The position numbers were made by a program, and so were the translations under genes. 64,000 nucleotides of DNA from Rhynchopus sp. YZ270_cl-10 (taxonomy: Eukaryota; Euglenozoa; Diplonemea; Diplonemida; Diplonemidae): the NCBI GenBank assembly GCA_964035575.1, contig OZ037869.1:496001-560000 (forward strand). The letters run 5' to 3'. Below are positions 1 through 9,967 of the stretch, piece by piece; position 1 is the first letter of the stretch; each line of letters begins with the position of its first letter. The notes beneath the pieces are model-generated. The model did no database searches, had not been told where the DNA came from, and saw nothing but the letters and a program-made list of their open reading frames with translations.

Positions 1-350
1 TTGGTTTGTGTTTTGTCAGTCCTACTCTCAAATGAGGCCAAAAATACGAGCACTGCAACAGAAAACCCTGTACAAATGCTTCTGTCATCTTTATCGATAG
101 ACCTGCATTCTGAATCCGTTACCCCCGCAAATTCATGCAAACTGTCTTTCAAATCATCAACACCCGAATGCGACATCGGATGTGCTGAAGGCAATGGAGA
201 CAACACAACAGACTGCGTCTCTGCGCGCAACGACGTATGCCCCTCTTGACTCAGATCCGCACTAGGCGGGGTAAACACATGCAATGTCCCCAACCCCTCC
301 TCTGGATCGCAGTCAGACACCTCCACATCGGAGGCCATCGGTCGGTCCAT
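1..350 (-). CDS. Unknown protein, N-terminal part (runs off the left edge)
   Basis: An open frame on the minus strand starts with ATG at 348-350 and stays open for 116 codons to the window edge. The start lies directly after a CATAACAG sequence that would serve as a splice acceptor. The visible protein is acidic and rich in Ser, Asp and Glu, begins MDRPMASDVEVSDCDPEEG, and contains a hydrophobic patch (FSVAVLVFLAS) near the edge. That patch may be a membrane segment or may be intron sequence read through. I recognise no domain. Its orientation agrees with every other gene in the window and its codon content is unlike the AT-rich gap beside it, which is the main reason to call it. Confidence 0.5.
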   Translation of the reverse strand, partial: MDRPMASDVEVSDCDPEEGLGTLHVFTPPSADLSQEGHTSLRAETQSVVLSPLPSAHPMSHSGVDDLKDSLHEFAGVTDSECRSIDKDDRSICTGFSVAVLVFLASFESRTDKTQT

Positions 351-540
351 CTGTTATGGTGATTAAATTGGAAAGGAGAGAGAGGGAGAGGGAGGAGGGT
401 GACAAAAAAAGGGGGATGGTGGAAAAAAGAGATCGTATTAGCTTACAACGAATATGGGAGGGTGGGAGAATCTCAGGGGGGTGGGTCAAAATCTAGCCAT
501 TTGTTTTACAATTTGGACGGGGAAAAAAAATAAGGTTGTT

Positions 541-575
541 AAGATGAACGTAAGCCTCTCGTGTTTAGTCATCTT
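541..575 (+). repeat. Family-A short hairpin repeat
   Basis: A copy of the dispersed A element: GATGAACGTAAGCC, then TCTCGTG, then TTTAGTCATC. The gene-strand loop is CACGAGAGG. The outer GATG and CATC also pair. Confidence 0.6.
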
Positions 576-885
576 GAGCACAATCGATATCAGTTGGATT
601 ATCCGAATAACAAAAATAAAATAGAGAAAAGGTTGGTGAGTGTTTTTTTTTTTAGGAAAAAGAGGAAAAGATGTCACGGAAAAATAAATGAACACTAAAA
701 AAACACGGGCCGTACATACAGCTTTGTATCGTTTGCAAAAAAAAATTAGAAACGTTGTGATTTTTCGTGCACATCATAGGGCAAGGTGAGATGGGAGGTA
801 TTGACAACGGGGATAAGGGGGGGAATTGTGTGCAGCATGAGCTGGGTTCATGTGAACAATAAAACCAGGCACTCCGCTAGGTACT

Positions 886-914
886 AAAGTTCTGTTGATT
901 GTCAACAGAACTTT
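886..914. repeat. Perfect 13-bp inverted repeat
   Basis: AAAGTTCTGTTGA is followed after 3 nt (TTG) by its exact complement TCAACAGAACTTT. It lies in the gap downstream of the armadillo-like gene and upstream of the left-edge gene. Confidence 0.7.
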
Positions 915-1558
915 TTGAAAATGGGGAAAAAAAGAAAAAAAAAAAAAGTTCTGCTAAGTGGTTCAGACCCGTTCTACCTGTCAAAAAAGCTCAGGAGAAG
1001 AAGATACGGAGAGGTGAGTGCTCAAACGTCCCAAAAAAGTCAAAATCGGGCGTTGGTAATAAAAAAAGTTGCGTACCGTGCGCCTGCGGCGCAAGCATGT
1101 ACCCCACCAACGTGGACCATCAACAGAATATTTTCAAAATCGGAAATCCTAGCGGAGAGCCTGAATAAAACACAAATAAAAAAAAAAAAATGCAAAAAAT
1201 GCAGGATCACATGGTTCAGATCGGTCACGAAAATATGCGTTTATTTCTAGTATATCAACGTCACAATCAATAAAAAGACAAGTTAACACCGTGCAAGACT
1301 CTGGAATTTGCATGGCACCACTTCTATCGACAGAGACGCCTTCAAAGATGGGTGCATCTCTGTACTACAACAAAAACAGAAAAAATAGACAAAGTTCTGT
1401 TCTTAAATATCACCCAAAGGGGTTATACTTTACAGACGGGAGGGAAGAAAAGGGGGGGTAAATCTAAGTTTGTAACCACCCAGAAGCTTTTAAACTGGGC
1501 GAAAAAAAAAATTGACAATGTTTCTGGGAATATGCCAGAAAAATACAAAAAATAGTCT

Positions 1559-4500
1559 CTAAAACGAGAGATCAGATGACTCGCTGTCCCATTCATCACC
1601 TGCTAACACTCTGGCATGAGAGGCTGGGGGACCCCCAATGGCGTTATGTCTGTGTCGGTTGGGACTAACGTCGCGGGGATGTGCATGGTAGTTTGGGTTG
1701 CCTTGGGTTGGGAGGGTTGCGCTGAAGCTGCGTTTAATATCGCCTTCGAGGTCAGAGTCGTCTAGCTCTCCTAAACGAAGACGGTCAAGGTTGTAGGCAA
1801 CGTCGCTTTCAGTTTCTGTGGAGAAATCGGGTTCGTCATATACACCATCCCTTGGGTGGCTGTGTGCTGGAGGTGCTCCCAAAGCTAGGTGGTGTCCCAA
1901 GCTTGCAGGGGGAGCTTCAACAGATTCGTCATAGGCGCTCTCCACGTCGTCTTCCGCCTCAGCCTCCGCCTCATTCCCGATGACGTCCCGAATCGCTTTT
2001 TCTTCCAACTTCCGAATTTCTTCTTCAATGTCCTTAAGATGGTCCGATATTTGCATATCCCCCTTCGCAAAATTCTCTGCAAAGTACGCCTTCAAGCGGT
2101 CCAGGACGTACAAAATGTTTCCCCCGTGGATGGTGTCTTTGTATTTCCCTTGACTCAGTTTGAGAACCTCTCTTTGGAGGAGCGATTCGCGGAGTGCCTC
2201 GTCTTGGGTCATACCGCCTGAGGGGGTGGAGGCGAGGTAGCCCTTCTCGATGGTGGTAGAGTGGCGTGGTGGGGAATGGTTGAGCAGTGCTTTGGCCTCT
2301 TCGTCTTCTTTGTTGTCCATAAGGCGGATAATGTTCAGGTAGAACAGAATATTACTCTGACCGTGTACAGCAACAAGGTCACGTAGCTCTGAAAGAAGTG
2401 CCTCTGTCTTGTTCAGGACGTAATTCAACATATCATAGTAAAACCACCGTTTCCCGCGTTGGTGTTGTGGGGTAGTGACGTGGCCTTTTTTTGCACGCAA
2501 ACGGTGTTTATGTAAATGGCGGATCTCCTCTTCAATGCGTGATTCAGTGAGTTTATGGAATGGGATGAAAAAGGAGAAGAGGTCGCCTTCGCCAACGTCC
2601 TTCACATCCCAGGATTGGAAGGTGTTGGATTTGACAGTTTGCTGTACATATGGCACTGCAGATCCGCAATTAAACCTGCGGACCGTGGGCTTGTTAGAGC
2701 GGTTGTAGTTTGCACCGAATGTAATAGGGAGGTGCATCAAGATGGCCATATCTGTGTAGTCTGAGTCGATGTCGGGTACAGCGTTTTTCCCCTTAGCTCC
2801 AGGGTATGTGAGAGAGCTTCCTGGGGACTTTGCATTGCCTGGGAAGAATTCTGTTCGTTTTGCAGTTTTTGGGGCAGAAAAGAGCGCCTTCTTGCCGGAG
2901 TTGCCGCCGCCGTTCCAAGGAGGCCGTTTGTCAGGGACGGCGCGCGATGGTGATTTTGAGAAGATGCCTCTCAGCCGCTTAGCGTTCTGCCTGCCCCTCG
3001 CAGAGGGGGTGTTCTGCAACGACGCGCCCGAGGCGTAGTTCTGCAGATCCGTGAACGCATCTGATTCGTGCGCCTCAAAGGAGTTCTGAACGTTCTGCAC
3101 CGGAAGCCCTGGTGGTGGTGGGAACACACCCGACTGGCGGACTCCTTCAAATGGATGCGACGGTGCAACACTGCTGGCACCAAGGGTCTGCGCACCAACG
3201 AGGGTTGAGTGGATGACCTGCGTCAAGAGTGCGTGCGTCAGACGTGCCTTTCTCTCCATATCCGAGAGTTGCCCCGGGAGTGCGTCCATGCTTTCTTCAA
3301 CGAAGACGTGAGGTGGTTCCCCTTCGGAGACGCCGTTTGCCTGGTCGTGCATCATCTTGGCAACGAGCTGGCCGACCTGCACACGGTCGCTCCAGTTTGT
3401 TGTTGTGTGGTGGTGGATCGAGTTGAGGTACACATTCTGCACGTCAACAATATGGCATCCGTTCAACACCGGTGGTGACACCTCATCAATGCACTTCAGA
3501 AGGTGCTGTCGGAGCTGCCCAATCCACACCGGGTAGTTCTTCACGGTGTGGTGTGTGTACTCCCGCGAGAGGGGGTGCTTTGCAAGGAGTACCGCAAAGC
3601 AGAGTGCAAGCTCGGAGCGGAGTTCGTCGCTCACGATCTCGGGAGAGCCGCCGTCTGCGTTGATCAGCAGCGACAGTGAGGGGAAGAAGTGTGTGAAGGC
3701 CTCATGCAGCTCCTCACAGAGACGTTTGTTTGTGCAGGCCTGGATCAGCTTTCTGAACAGACGGATCTTGAGCACCTTTACATCCTCTGGTGCATCGCGC
3801 TGGAGTAAAACCTTCGTGGTCCCCTGCGTCAGCAGGCGCATAGTGTAGTTCGCCCTCTGCCCAGACGTCGAGGACTCAAGAAGAAGTGCAGCCTCCATGA
3901 CCTTCACCACCGCAGACAAAACGTCGTAGTTGGTGTTCCCGGACAAAAACGTCTGGCAAATATTGTACATCTCCGGCAGCAACGTCATGTCATCATGCAC
4001 ACCATCCAAATAAATCTGCGGGCAAGCATAAAACAAAATCGACAGCGTCTCAAACAGAAGAATCACAACGTACTTTGAATGTTCTACCTTGATCTGCATC
4101 AACGCCTTTTCCACTATGGGGACCTGCAAAAACTGTTCTGGTGCACGCTCGGACAAAATCCTGAGAATTGCGCAAGCATAGTTCCTTACCATTGCGGAAG
4201 CGTCTGTGAAGACACAGTCAAACAAGCTTTTGACACCCCCCTCTTGGATCAGGTTTAGTGTGATTTGGTCGGAACGCATTCCCAGCACGAAGAGGCATTC
4301 TGCATATGCAACACGGATCGCCTCACTGCCACTTCCCAGAGGGCTTCCCGAACCGCTTATGGGTGACAGATGAGCCAGCGCAGTGCGGATGAAGGGCGTG
4401 GCAGAGATGTGCTGAACACAACGCTCTGAGATGGTAGGCGCACCTCCGTGGGTGTCATCTGTGCAGAGACTGATGATCTTTGTCAATGTTTGCGTGCATA

Positions 4501-4960
4501 TAACTCTGCACGCAATATACGCCTTATTCCCAAGCTGATGAGCCGGAGTAGGAATCTCCAACAACGAAGCGAGCAAATCAATAATGCTTGGCTGTGTATC
4601 AAAGATAAGCACCGCAAGCCTCGAGGGACTCCCATCTGCACTCAAAAGCGACACAATCAACTCAAAAAACTCCGACGTCTCCTCCATCGACGTAGCGTTC
4701 CCACCCCCCGCCACAGGCACTGGACTCGAATGAAACCGGAAGCTCGCCTCCAAGCATTGTGCAATCGTCCGCAGGCACGCCACCTCCTCCTCAATCCGCC
4801 CTCCCCCCAACGCAGCAAGCCCAGGTACACGTTGTGGCTGGCCTGGTGTGTGTGCCTGTGCAGACCTCTGCATCACACTCAAATCATTAGGGCTCACCGA
4901 GGCTTGGCTGTACGGAGCTCCATACGAAGCGTACGGAGTCCCACCAGGTGGGATCGGCAT
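1559..4960 (-). CDS. Armadillo/HEAT-like helical repeat protein, 1133 aa
   Basis: A single exon with a TAG stop. I start it at the ATG at 4960 (MPIPPGGTPYASYGAPYSQ) and not further upstream. An acceptor-like CCAACAG at about 4981-4987 lies just before a short A-rich leader, and sequence beyond it is a GGA microsatellite that only reads as poly-Leu. Residues 1-60 are low complexity. About residues 60-560 are leucine-rich helix pairs of armadillo type (for example MVRNYACAILRILSE and KYVVILLFETLSILFY). A Pro/Ser-rich linker follows, then a well-ordered region around FNCGSAVPYVQQT and WDVKDVGEGDLFSFFIPFHK, a short coiled coil, and an acidic tail. I do not recognise the family. A scaffold role would be inference only. 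Confidence 0.8.
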   Translation of the reverse strand: MPIPPGGTPYASYGAPYSQASVSPNDLSVMQRSAQAHTPGQPQRVPGLAALGGGRIEEEVACLRTIAQCLEASFRFHSSPVPVAGGGNATSMEETSEFFELIVSLLSADGSPSRLAVLIFDTQPSIIDLLASLLEIPTPAHQLGNKAYIACRVICTQTLTKIISLCTDDTHGGAPTISERCVQHISATPFIRTALAHLSPISGSGSPLGSGSEAIRVAYAECLFVLGMRSDQITLNLIQEGGVKSLFDCVFTDASAMVRNYACAILRILSERAPEQFLQVPIVEKALMQIKVEHSKYVVILLFETLSILFYACPQIYLDGVHDDMTLLPEMYNICQTFLSGNTNYDVLSAVVKVMEAALLLESSTSGQRANYTMRLLTQGTTKVLLQRDAPEDVKVLKIRLFRKLIQACTNKRLCEELHEAFTHFFPSLSLLINADGGSPEIVSDELRSELALCFAVLLAKHPLSREYTHHTVKNYPVWIGQLRQHLLKCIDEVSPPVLNGCHIVDVQNVYLNSIHHHTTTNWSDRVQVGQLVAKMMHDQANGVSEGEPPHVFVEESMDALPGQLSDMERKARLTHALLTQVIHSTLVGAQTLGASSVAPSHPFEGVRQSGVFPPPPGLPVQNVQNSFEAHESDAFTDLQNYASGASLQNTPSARGRQNAKRLRGIFSKSPSRAVPDKRPPWNGGGNSGKKALFSAPKTAKRTEFFPGNAKSPGSSLTYPGAKGKNAVPDIDSDYTDMAILMHLPITFGANYNRSNKPTVRRFNCGSAVPYVQQTVKSNTFQSWDVKDVGEGDLFSFFIPFHKLTESRIEEEIRHLHKHRLRAKKGHVTTPQHQRGKRWFYYDMLNYVLNKTEALLSELRDLVAVHGQSNILFYLNIIRLMDNKEDEEAKALLNHSPPRHSTTIEKGYLASTPSGGMTQDEALRESLLQREVLKLSQGKYKDTIHGGNILYVLDRLKAYFAENFAKGDMQISDHLKDIEEEIRKLEEKAIRDVIGNEAEAEAEDDVESAYDESVEAPPASLGHHLALGAPPAHSHPRDGVYDEPDFSTETESDVAYNLDRLRLGELDDSDLEGDIKRSFSATLPTQGNPNYHAHPRDVSPNRHRHNAIGGPPASHARVLAGDEWDSESSDLSF

Positions 4961-4999
4961 TTTTGCTTTTATATTTCGTTCTCTGTTGGAATTGGGTGG

Positions 5000-5040
5000 G
5001 AGGAGGAGGAGGAGGAGGAGGAGGAGGAGGAGGAAGAGGA
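5000..5040. repeat. GGA microsatellite
   Basis: About 12 near-perfect GGA units lie some 40 bp upstream of the ATG of the armadillo-like gene. They form a pyrimidine tract on the gene strand just before the putative splice acceptor. Confidence 0.8.
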
Positions 5041-5593
5041 GAAGTGGTTTATTACGCACTTTTGTGAGCGGAAAGTGTCACGTTTTGTTGATTCACCCAA
5101 CCGTGCTCCGCAAACACCACCCAACAGTGAGAGATAGTGTGTGTGTGGAAGCGTCAACGCACAAAATGACACTTTCTATAAACATACAATTACTGGACCG
5201 ACTAAAGTCCCAAGGGAGGATGGGGAGGAGGAGGAGGAAGGGACGATCAAAGGGGGGGAAACATCCTTTTATGTACAAAACAGAATTTTTTTTTTCTTTA
5301 CGGCGTTGAACCACGCCATCGCGTATGGGGTGAATGGGGGGACTTTTGTTTGTGTTCTTGTTTGTATAGCATGCCTATTGCTAAACCGAGCAAAAAACCC
5401 CGAGAATGGCAAATAGGTATGTTTTGTTGTCATGTATTTTATTTTTCCCCGTTATTTTGCTTTTTTTAAAAGGAAAAAAGTCCATTTGTGGGTACGTTTT
5501 GTCACCCTGTTGTGCGTCTATTTCCACTTTTTTTCGAGGGTTTCAATGGACAACCATTTTCATCTTCATGTGTGAAAGAGTAAAGCAACTCTT

Positions 5594-5629
5594 ACGAAGG
5601 TGTATCTGCCTATCCTGCACACACATCCA
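5594..5629 (+). repeat. Family-B repeat, degenerate
   Basis: GAAGGTGTATCTGCC...CTGCACACACATCC resembles the B element but with loop changes. Confidence 0.35.
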
Positions 5630-5970
5630 TGAACAGAGCTTGGTTGCTGTTGTCAGTGGAGAGGGTTGTAAAATATTTCAAAGACGAATGGTTTTGATAT
5701 CCCTGTATGTACACAGTTTCCATGCAAATTACGAGGCAGTGTGAGTAGCCTCTTTCTGCTTTTCTAACTCATAACATACTGTGGGCAACCCGCTGTGTTT
5801 GCAATCAAGCATTGCAAAGTGACCATTTACCCCTTTTTTAAAACAAAGAAAATAGAGAAAAACTATACAAAACAAAAAAAAACAAAGAAAACAATCTTTT
5901 TTTGAAGGCGATTCGACGAGAAAACAAGTTTGGGGGGTTTTTTTGGGTGATCACAACAAACAAAAAAAGA

Positions 5971-6030
5971 GAAGTTGAAAATGCAAACGCCTCAGCCGTA
6001 CACCAGCAGACGCAGTGGTTCTCCGCAACA
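5971..6030 (+). repeat. Family-C repeat
   Basis: AGTTGAAAATGCAAACGCC followed by GCAGACGCAGTGGTTCTCCGC matches the C element found at the LINE 3' end. Confidence 0.5.
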
Positions 6031-6116
6031 AAAATACGCAAAACCTACCCCCCAAAAAAGAAATCATTGACCTGGGGTAAAACTTTTCGCTGACCACACA
6101 AAAAAGAAAAAAAAAA

Positions 6117-6160
6117 TGTGACTTGAAATACAAAGCCCTCGTGACAGTGTACCTAAAAAA
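6117..6160 (+). repeat. Family-D repeat with A tail
   Basis: ACTTGAAATACAAAGCCC then TCGTGACAGTGTACCT, followed by a run of seven A residues. Confidence 0.6.
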
Positions 6161-6409
6161 AGGGGCGAAGGGGAGGCTCGTGAGCGATATTAGCAGGGGG
6201 ACGTGGTTAAAAAAAAAAGTTCGTAGTTTTTTTTTTTATAATACAGACACCTGAGTCAATGGCGCAGGCAACCAAGTGCCCTGCCAGGGAAGTGTTTTGA
6301 ACACAGATAAAAACAATCCCAGGAAAATGCATTTCGTTGGTGTTGTGGGGATAAATAAAGCCGTGCGTAGACGAATACAAAAAGAAAAAGAAATGCATTT
6401 TGTCCCTTT

Positions 6410-9054
6410 TTAATCCTGTCCCTGCGATTGCACCCACTGAACGTTCACAGGCACGTTGTTGGACACCCTTTCGACAATCCACACACCAGCAGTTTCGTAA
6501 CGCTCAAGACATCTGTTGTGGTGAAAATTAAAGAAACGTTTGTGAACCTAAACCTCTTCTTATCCGAGTTAAGGTAAAATGAAACCAATAAAACAATTAT
6601 TCCATCGCAAAGAACTGCAAAGTTGCGAAAAATTGCAAACACATACTGTTCAAGGTGTTCGGAGGTGAGCATCTTCCTTGCCATCTGTCCCTTAATGTGG
6701 TTGATAGGGGTACGCACATGGCCATCCGGGTCTGCCTCGTGGACACGATATGCGGCCTGTGTGTGTTGTGATGAGAGACGTTCGGTTTGTCTTTGTAGCC
6801 CATACCTTCAGGAGCGTGAAGATCTGCGCCACTGGGCCCTCCCGCATACGCGGGCCGTCTACAGCGGACGTGATGATGCTCTCCTTGGATACCCGCATCA
6901 GACGTGCCGCCTCACGCACGTCAGCCTCCGTCACAGTCGTCCCAAGTCTCAACCTGACCAACGCCTGCGAGAGACGGAGGATGGCAAGAAGGGTACGCGG
7001 GGTGGTGTATGTGGTAACGTCGGTGCCCAGCTCGTTCGCACGCATCTCGCAGTAGAGGTTCTGTGGTGAGTGTGGTAAATGGTTAGTTGGTGAAGGTTGT
7101 AGGATTTTTCTGGGGTGGTGGTGCCATACCTGTACAATATCGACAACGCCCTCGTCAAGCGCAGGGTCGATCGTCTTCGCGGTGCTGATGAACTTCCTGA
7201 GGAAGTCCTTGTCGAACATAGGGTCGGAGAGTTTGAGTCCGTAGTTCTCGGTGATTTGCTCGCCAATCTCGCCCATGTGGACGGAGGTAACGTGCTTGGC
7301 AAGCATTCTGTCTCTGTCCTCATCGGGCTTGTCGAGGAGGAGCCAGAGCACGTCGAAACGCGAGAGCAGCGAGGCAGGGAGGTTGATGTTCTCGGTAGGC
7401 GTCTTGCGTGCCTTCCAGCGTCCGAAGCGCGGGTTCGCTGCTGCCAGGATTGCAGTTCTCGCGTTCAGGGTGGTGATGATACCACCCTTCGCGATGTTGA
7501 CTGTCTGCTGCTCCATGACCTCGTGGATAGCGGTACGGTCACCCTCGTCCATCTTATCGAACTCGTCAATGCAGCAGATACCCTTGTCACTGATAACAAG
7601 GGCACCACCCTCAAGGCTTGCCTCGCGTGTATGTTCGTCAATGGTCACAGACGCAGTGAGACCCACACCAGAAGACCCCTTACCCGTGGTGAACACGGAA
7701 CGCGGGCAGAGGTTCGCAACCCACCGCAACAACTGCGACTTCGCCACTCCAGGGTCGCCCATGAGGCAGATGTTCAGGTCGCCCCTCAGCTTCATCCCGT
7801 CATCGCGTGCAAGGCTCACCCCGCCTACAAGCTGGCACGCCAAAATCTTCTTGATGTCTTCCATCCCAAAGATCTCAGGCGCAACAGAACGGATGATCTT
7901 GTCCACCATGCTCTTGTCGTCCATCAGGCCACGCACGAAGTCGACCTTGTCCGTCGCGTCGTGGGTGAGGATCGTTGCGTAGGCCTTCTTTGTGTGCTCA
8001 ATGCCGATGGCTTTGAAGAAGGTGCGTGTCTGCACGGAGGCCGCCATCGACTGCCTCCCGGTCTTCGGGTCTGGGAGGAAGATACCTGTTTTTGGGGGTG
8101 TTTTATTGAATGTACCATCTGCAAACTCTACGTTCTCATTATGCAAAACATACCTGTCAAATCGACGACTGCCCCGGGGCTGACCTGCCCACAGAGGCTT
8201 CCCTCTAGCATGACCTTGATGCTGCGCGGCACGCACCCCTTCGGGACGAACTGCGGGAGCTCCTGCATACGCAGCTCCTGGAACTGCGTGAACTTGGTGC
8301 CACGGTATTCGAGGAAGATCTTGCCTCTGCTGGCGTTCTGCTTGCAGATGTTGCTGGGGCACGTTTGGACGGGGTTGTACGACATGCCGACAACCTCCTG
8401 ATAGATGCACTCATTGCACGTATCACAGAGGTACGTTGCTACAAGCACCTTCGGCTTCACGGGTGATGCTGCCACGGTCATCCCCGAGAGAACACTCAGC
8501 TTCCCGAGACAACGCGACCCCAGCCCCCTCACCTGCTTCTTTTCATTGTTGACAGCAGAAGGGCGGAGGTGCACTCTGTAGCGACGTACAATCTGGTTGG
8601 GCACTGCGGACCTCGCATCGGCACCTTGCTGCTGCACACGCTCGTTGTCTTTTGTTATCAGAAAGTCGAAGGAATCCTTTTTGTATGTGCCCTCTGCAGG
8701 CTCGGCCTCTGCCAGGAGCAGCTTGTCGACCACACGGCTGATGTGCTCGATGTAAGAGGTAGCGACGTTCTCGATGCGCTGTGCGAGACCGACCATCCGG
8801 TCGCTGGAGGAGAACTTCCCGTTGTCGTAGAGCATATCGTCGACAGTCACCGTGAAGATGTCGCTCTTCCTCGCCTTGATGTCCGCAATCTGTCTCATGT
8901 ACGGCTCCCCCGACACATCCTTGAAGTTCTTAAAGAACTCCTGCAGCGCCTCCTCGTCCTCCACGTATCTGTACTGCTCTTTGTACTCCTGGATTGACTT
9001 CGGGAGCGTCGGCTCGGGCTTCTTCACCGGGTCCATCACCATCATTCCTGCCAT
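6410..9054 (-). CDS. MCM7: MCM7, replicative helicase subunit (5 exons, 774 aa)
   Basis: Exons are 8154-9054, 7130-8085, 6806-7060, 6647-6756 and 6410-6512. All introns are GT-AG, 49-134 nt, and the phases agree. MCM7 is one of six subunits of the MCM2-7 ring that unwinds DNA at replication forks in the nucleus. The N-terminal zinc motif has Cys 210, 213, 232 and 237. The MCM7-type junction VDLTGIFLP crosses intron 1. Walker A is GDPGVAKSQLL (about 409-420), Walker B is CCIDEFDKM (about 471-479), and the arginine-finger motif LLSRFD follows. The last exon gives ERYETAGVW, matching the IEEYEELNVW-type C terminus of the family and supporting a 134-nt last intron. Length is close to the usual 720 residues. 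Assignment to MCM7 over other MCMs rests on the GIFLP junction, the zinc region and the C terminus. Confidence 0.95.
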
Positions 9055-9740
9055 TGTGATAAGAGGGGTTAGGGGTGTGTGTGTTGTGTCGCCCAACCGA
9101 GGCGGGGCTCTGGGAGTAAAGTGTGGAAAAGAACCAATTTCATAAATTTCCATAAGAAAAAAGGGTAAAAATGAAGCCTCGCTTTTTACGTCATCGGAAA
9201 AAAGATGTGCAAAAAAAATTAAGGTTGGTGTAGATGAGGGGGGGTGATTCGCACTTTCTTGCGTACCCCTCCATTCGGCCACACCATTAAGGATGGAAAT
9301 TTGAAACAAAAATTTTGTGGATTTTTCGGAACCGTGGAGGGGTGATGACTGGCTTCGGTTAATGATATCTGAAACAGTGGGGGAAAAAAACGAGCCCTTT
9401 TTTTTTAAGTTAGTTCATAGGGGGATCGAGAGGGGAAGACCATGAGAATGTGTTGTCGAGGTATGTTGCCTCCCCGTGAGGGGAGGGAGAATGGGGTAGG
9501 TGGGCACGATGCCGGGGTGCATGTGGCAGAGAATTGTATTCATCAGAGAAGGATCTCTGAACTTGTATGCAGTCCGTTCGGGCCATGTGGCTGCGATTTT
9601 TTTCTTTTTTTTTCGATGGCGATTTTTTTCAAACCACGCGGGACTCTATTTTTTTTTTGAATTTTTTTTCAGCACAATGTGCCCCCCCGTCACAACACTC
9701 TGTAGATGACGAATGATTCGGCAGGGAAAACAAAAGAAAA

Positions 9741-9779
9741 TTTGAAAGATGAAAGTGCCTCTTGTGCACACACATCTAA
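9741..9779 (+). repeat. Family-B hairpin repeat
   Basis: TTTGAAAGATGAAAGTGCC, TCTTGTG, CACACACATC: stem GTGC/GCAC with the CACAAGAGG variant of the common loop on the gene strand. Confidence 0.6.
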
Positions 9780-9788
9780 CAAAAAAAA

Positions 9789-9826
9789 ATTGACTAATAC
9801 AAAGCCCCTCTCGTGACACCTAAAAA
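9789..9826 (+). repeat. Family-D repeat
   Basis: TTGACTAATACAAAGCCCC, TCTCGTGACACC and a short A tail. It lies 10 bp after a family-B copy. Confidence 0.5.
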
Positions 9827-9967
9827 GGGGAGGAAATGACATAGATTGGCCATTCTTTCAGAATATTTGCCATTTTTTTGAGAGAAACACCACCACCACC
9901 ACCACCACCCCCTTTTTTTTGCAATGCAATTCAAAAAACTCCGCATTCCTCATCATGATCGGTTCCT

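Larger units (their letters stand above)
351..1558. other. Intergenic, AT-rich
   Basis: This stretch is rich in A and T homopolymers. It holds one family-A hairpin repeat (541-575) and a perfect 13-bp hairpin (886-914). Short open frames on both strands are low in complexity and I do not accept them as genes. Confidence 0.6.
4961..6409. other. Intergenic, MCM7 3' side to armadillo-like gene 5' side
   Basis: AT-rich with long T and A runs. It contains the GGA microsatellite (5000-5040), a degenerate family-B copy (5594-5629), a family-C copy (5971-6030) and a family-D copy with an A-rich tail (6117-6160). I see no convincing gene on either strand. Confidence 0.55.
9055..9967. other. Intergenic between zinc-finger gene and MCM7
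   Basis: AT-rich sequence with T runs, a CCA microsatellite near 9892-9910, and family-B and family-D copies side by side at 9741-9826. No gene is seen. Confidence 0.55.

Noticed and set aside
4961-5059. N-terminal extension of the armadillo-like protein beginning with poly-Leu
   Set aside because: It starts at a non-ATG-supported position upstream of a likely splice acceptor and is just the GGA microsatellite read in frame.
5141-5744. Plus-strand ORFs of about 90-110 codons
   Set aside because: AT-rich, no domain, opposite to the consistent gene direction, and overlapping repeat copies.
7115-8401. 428-codon plus-strand ORF opposite MCM7
   Set aside because: A shadow of the well-supported MCM7 exons; its composition follows codon third positions of the true gene.
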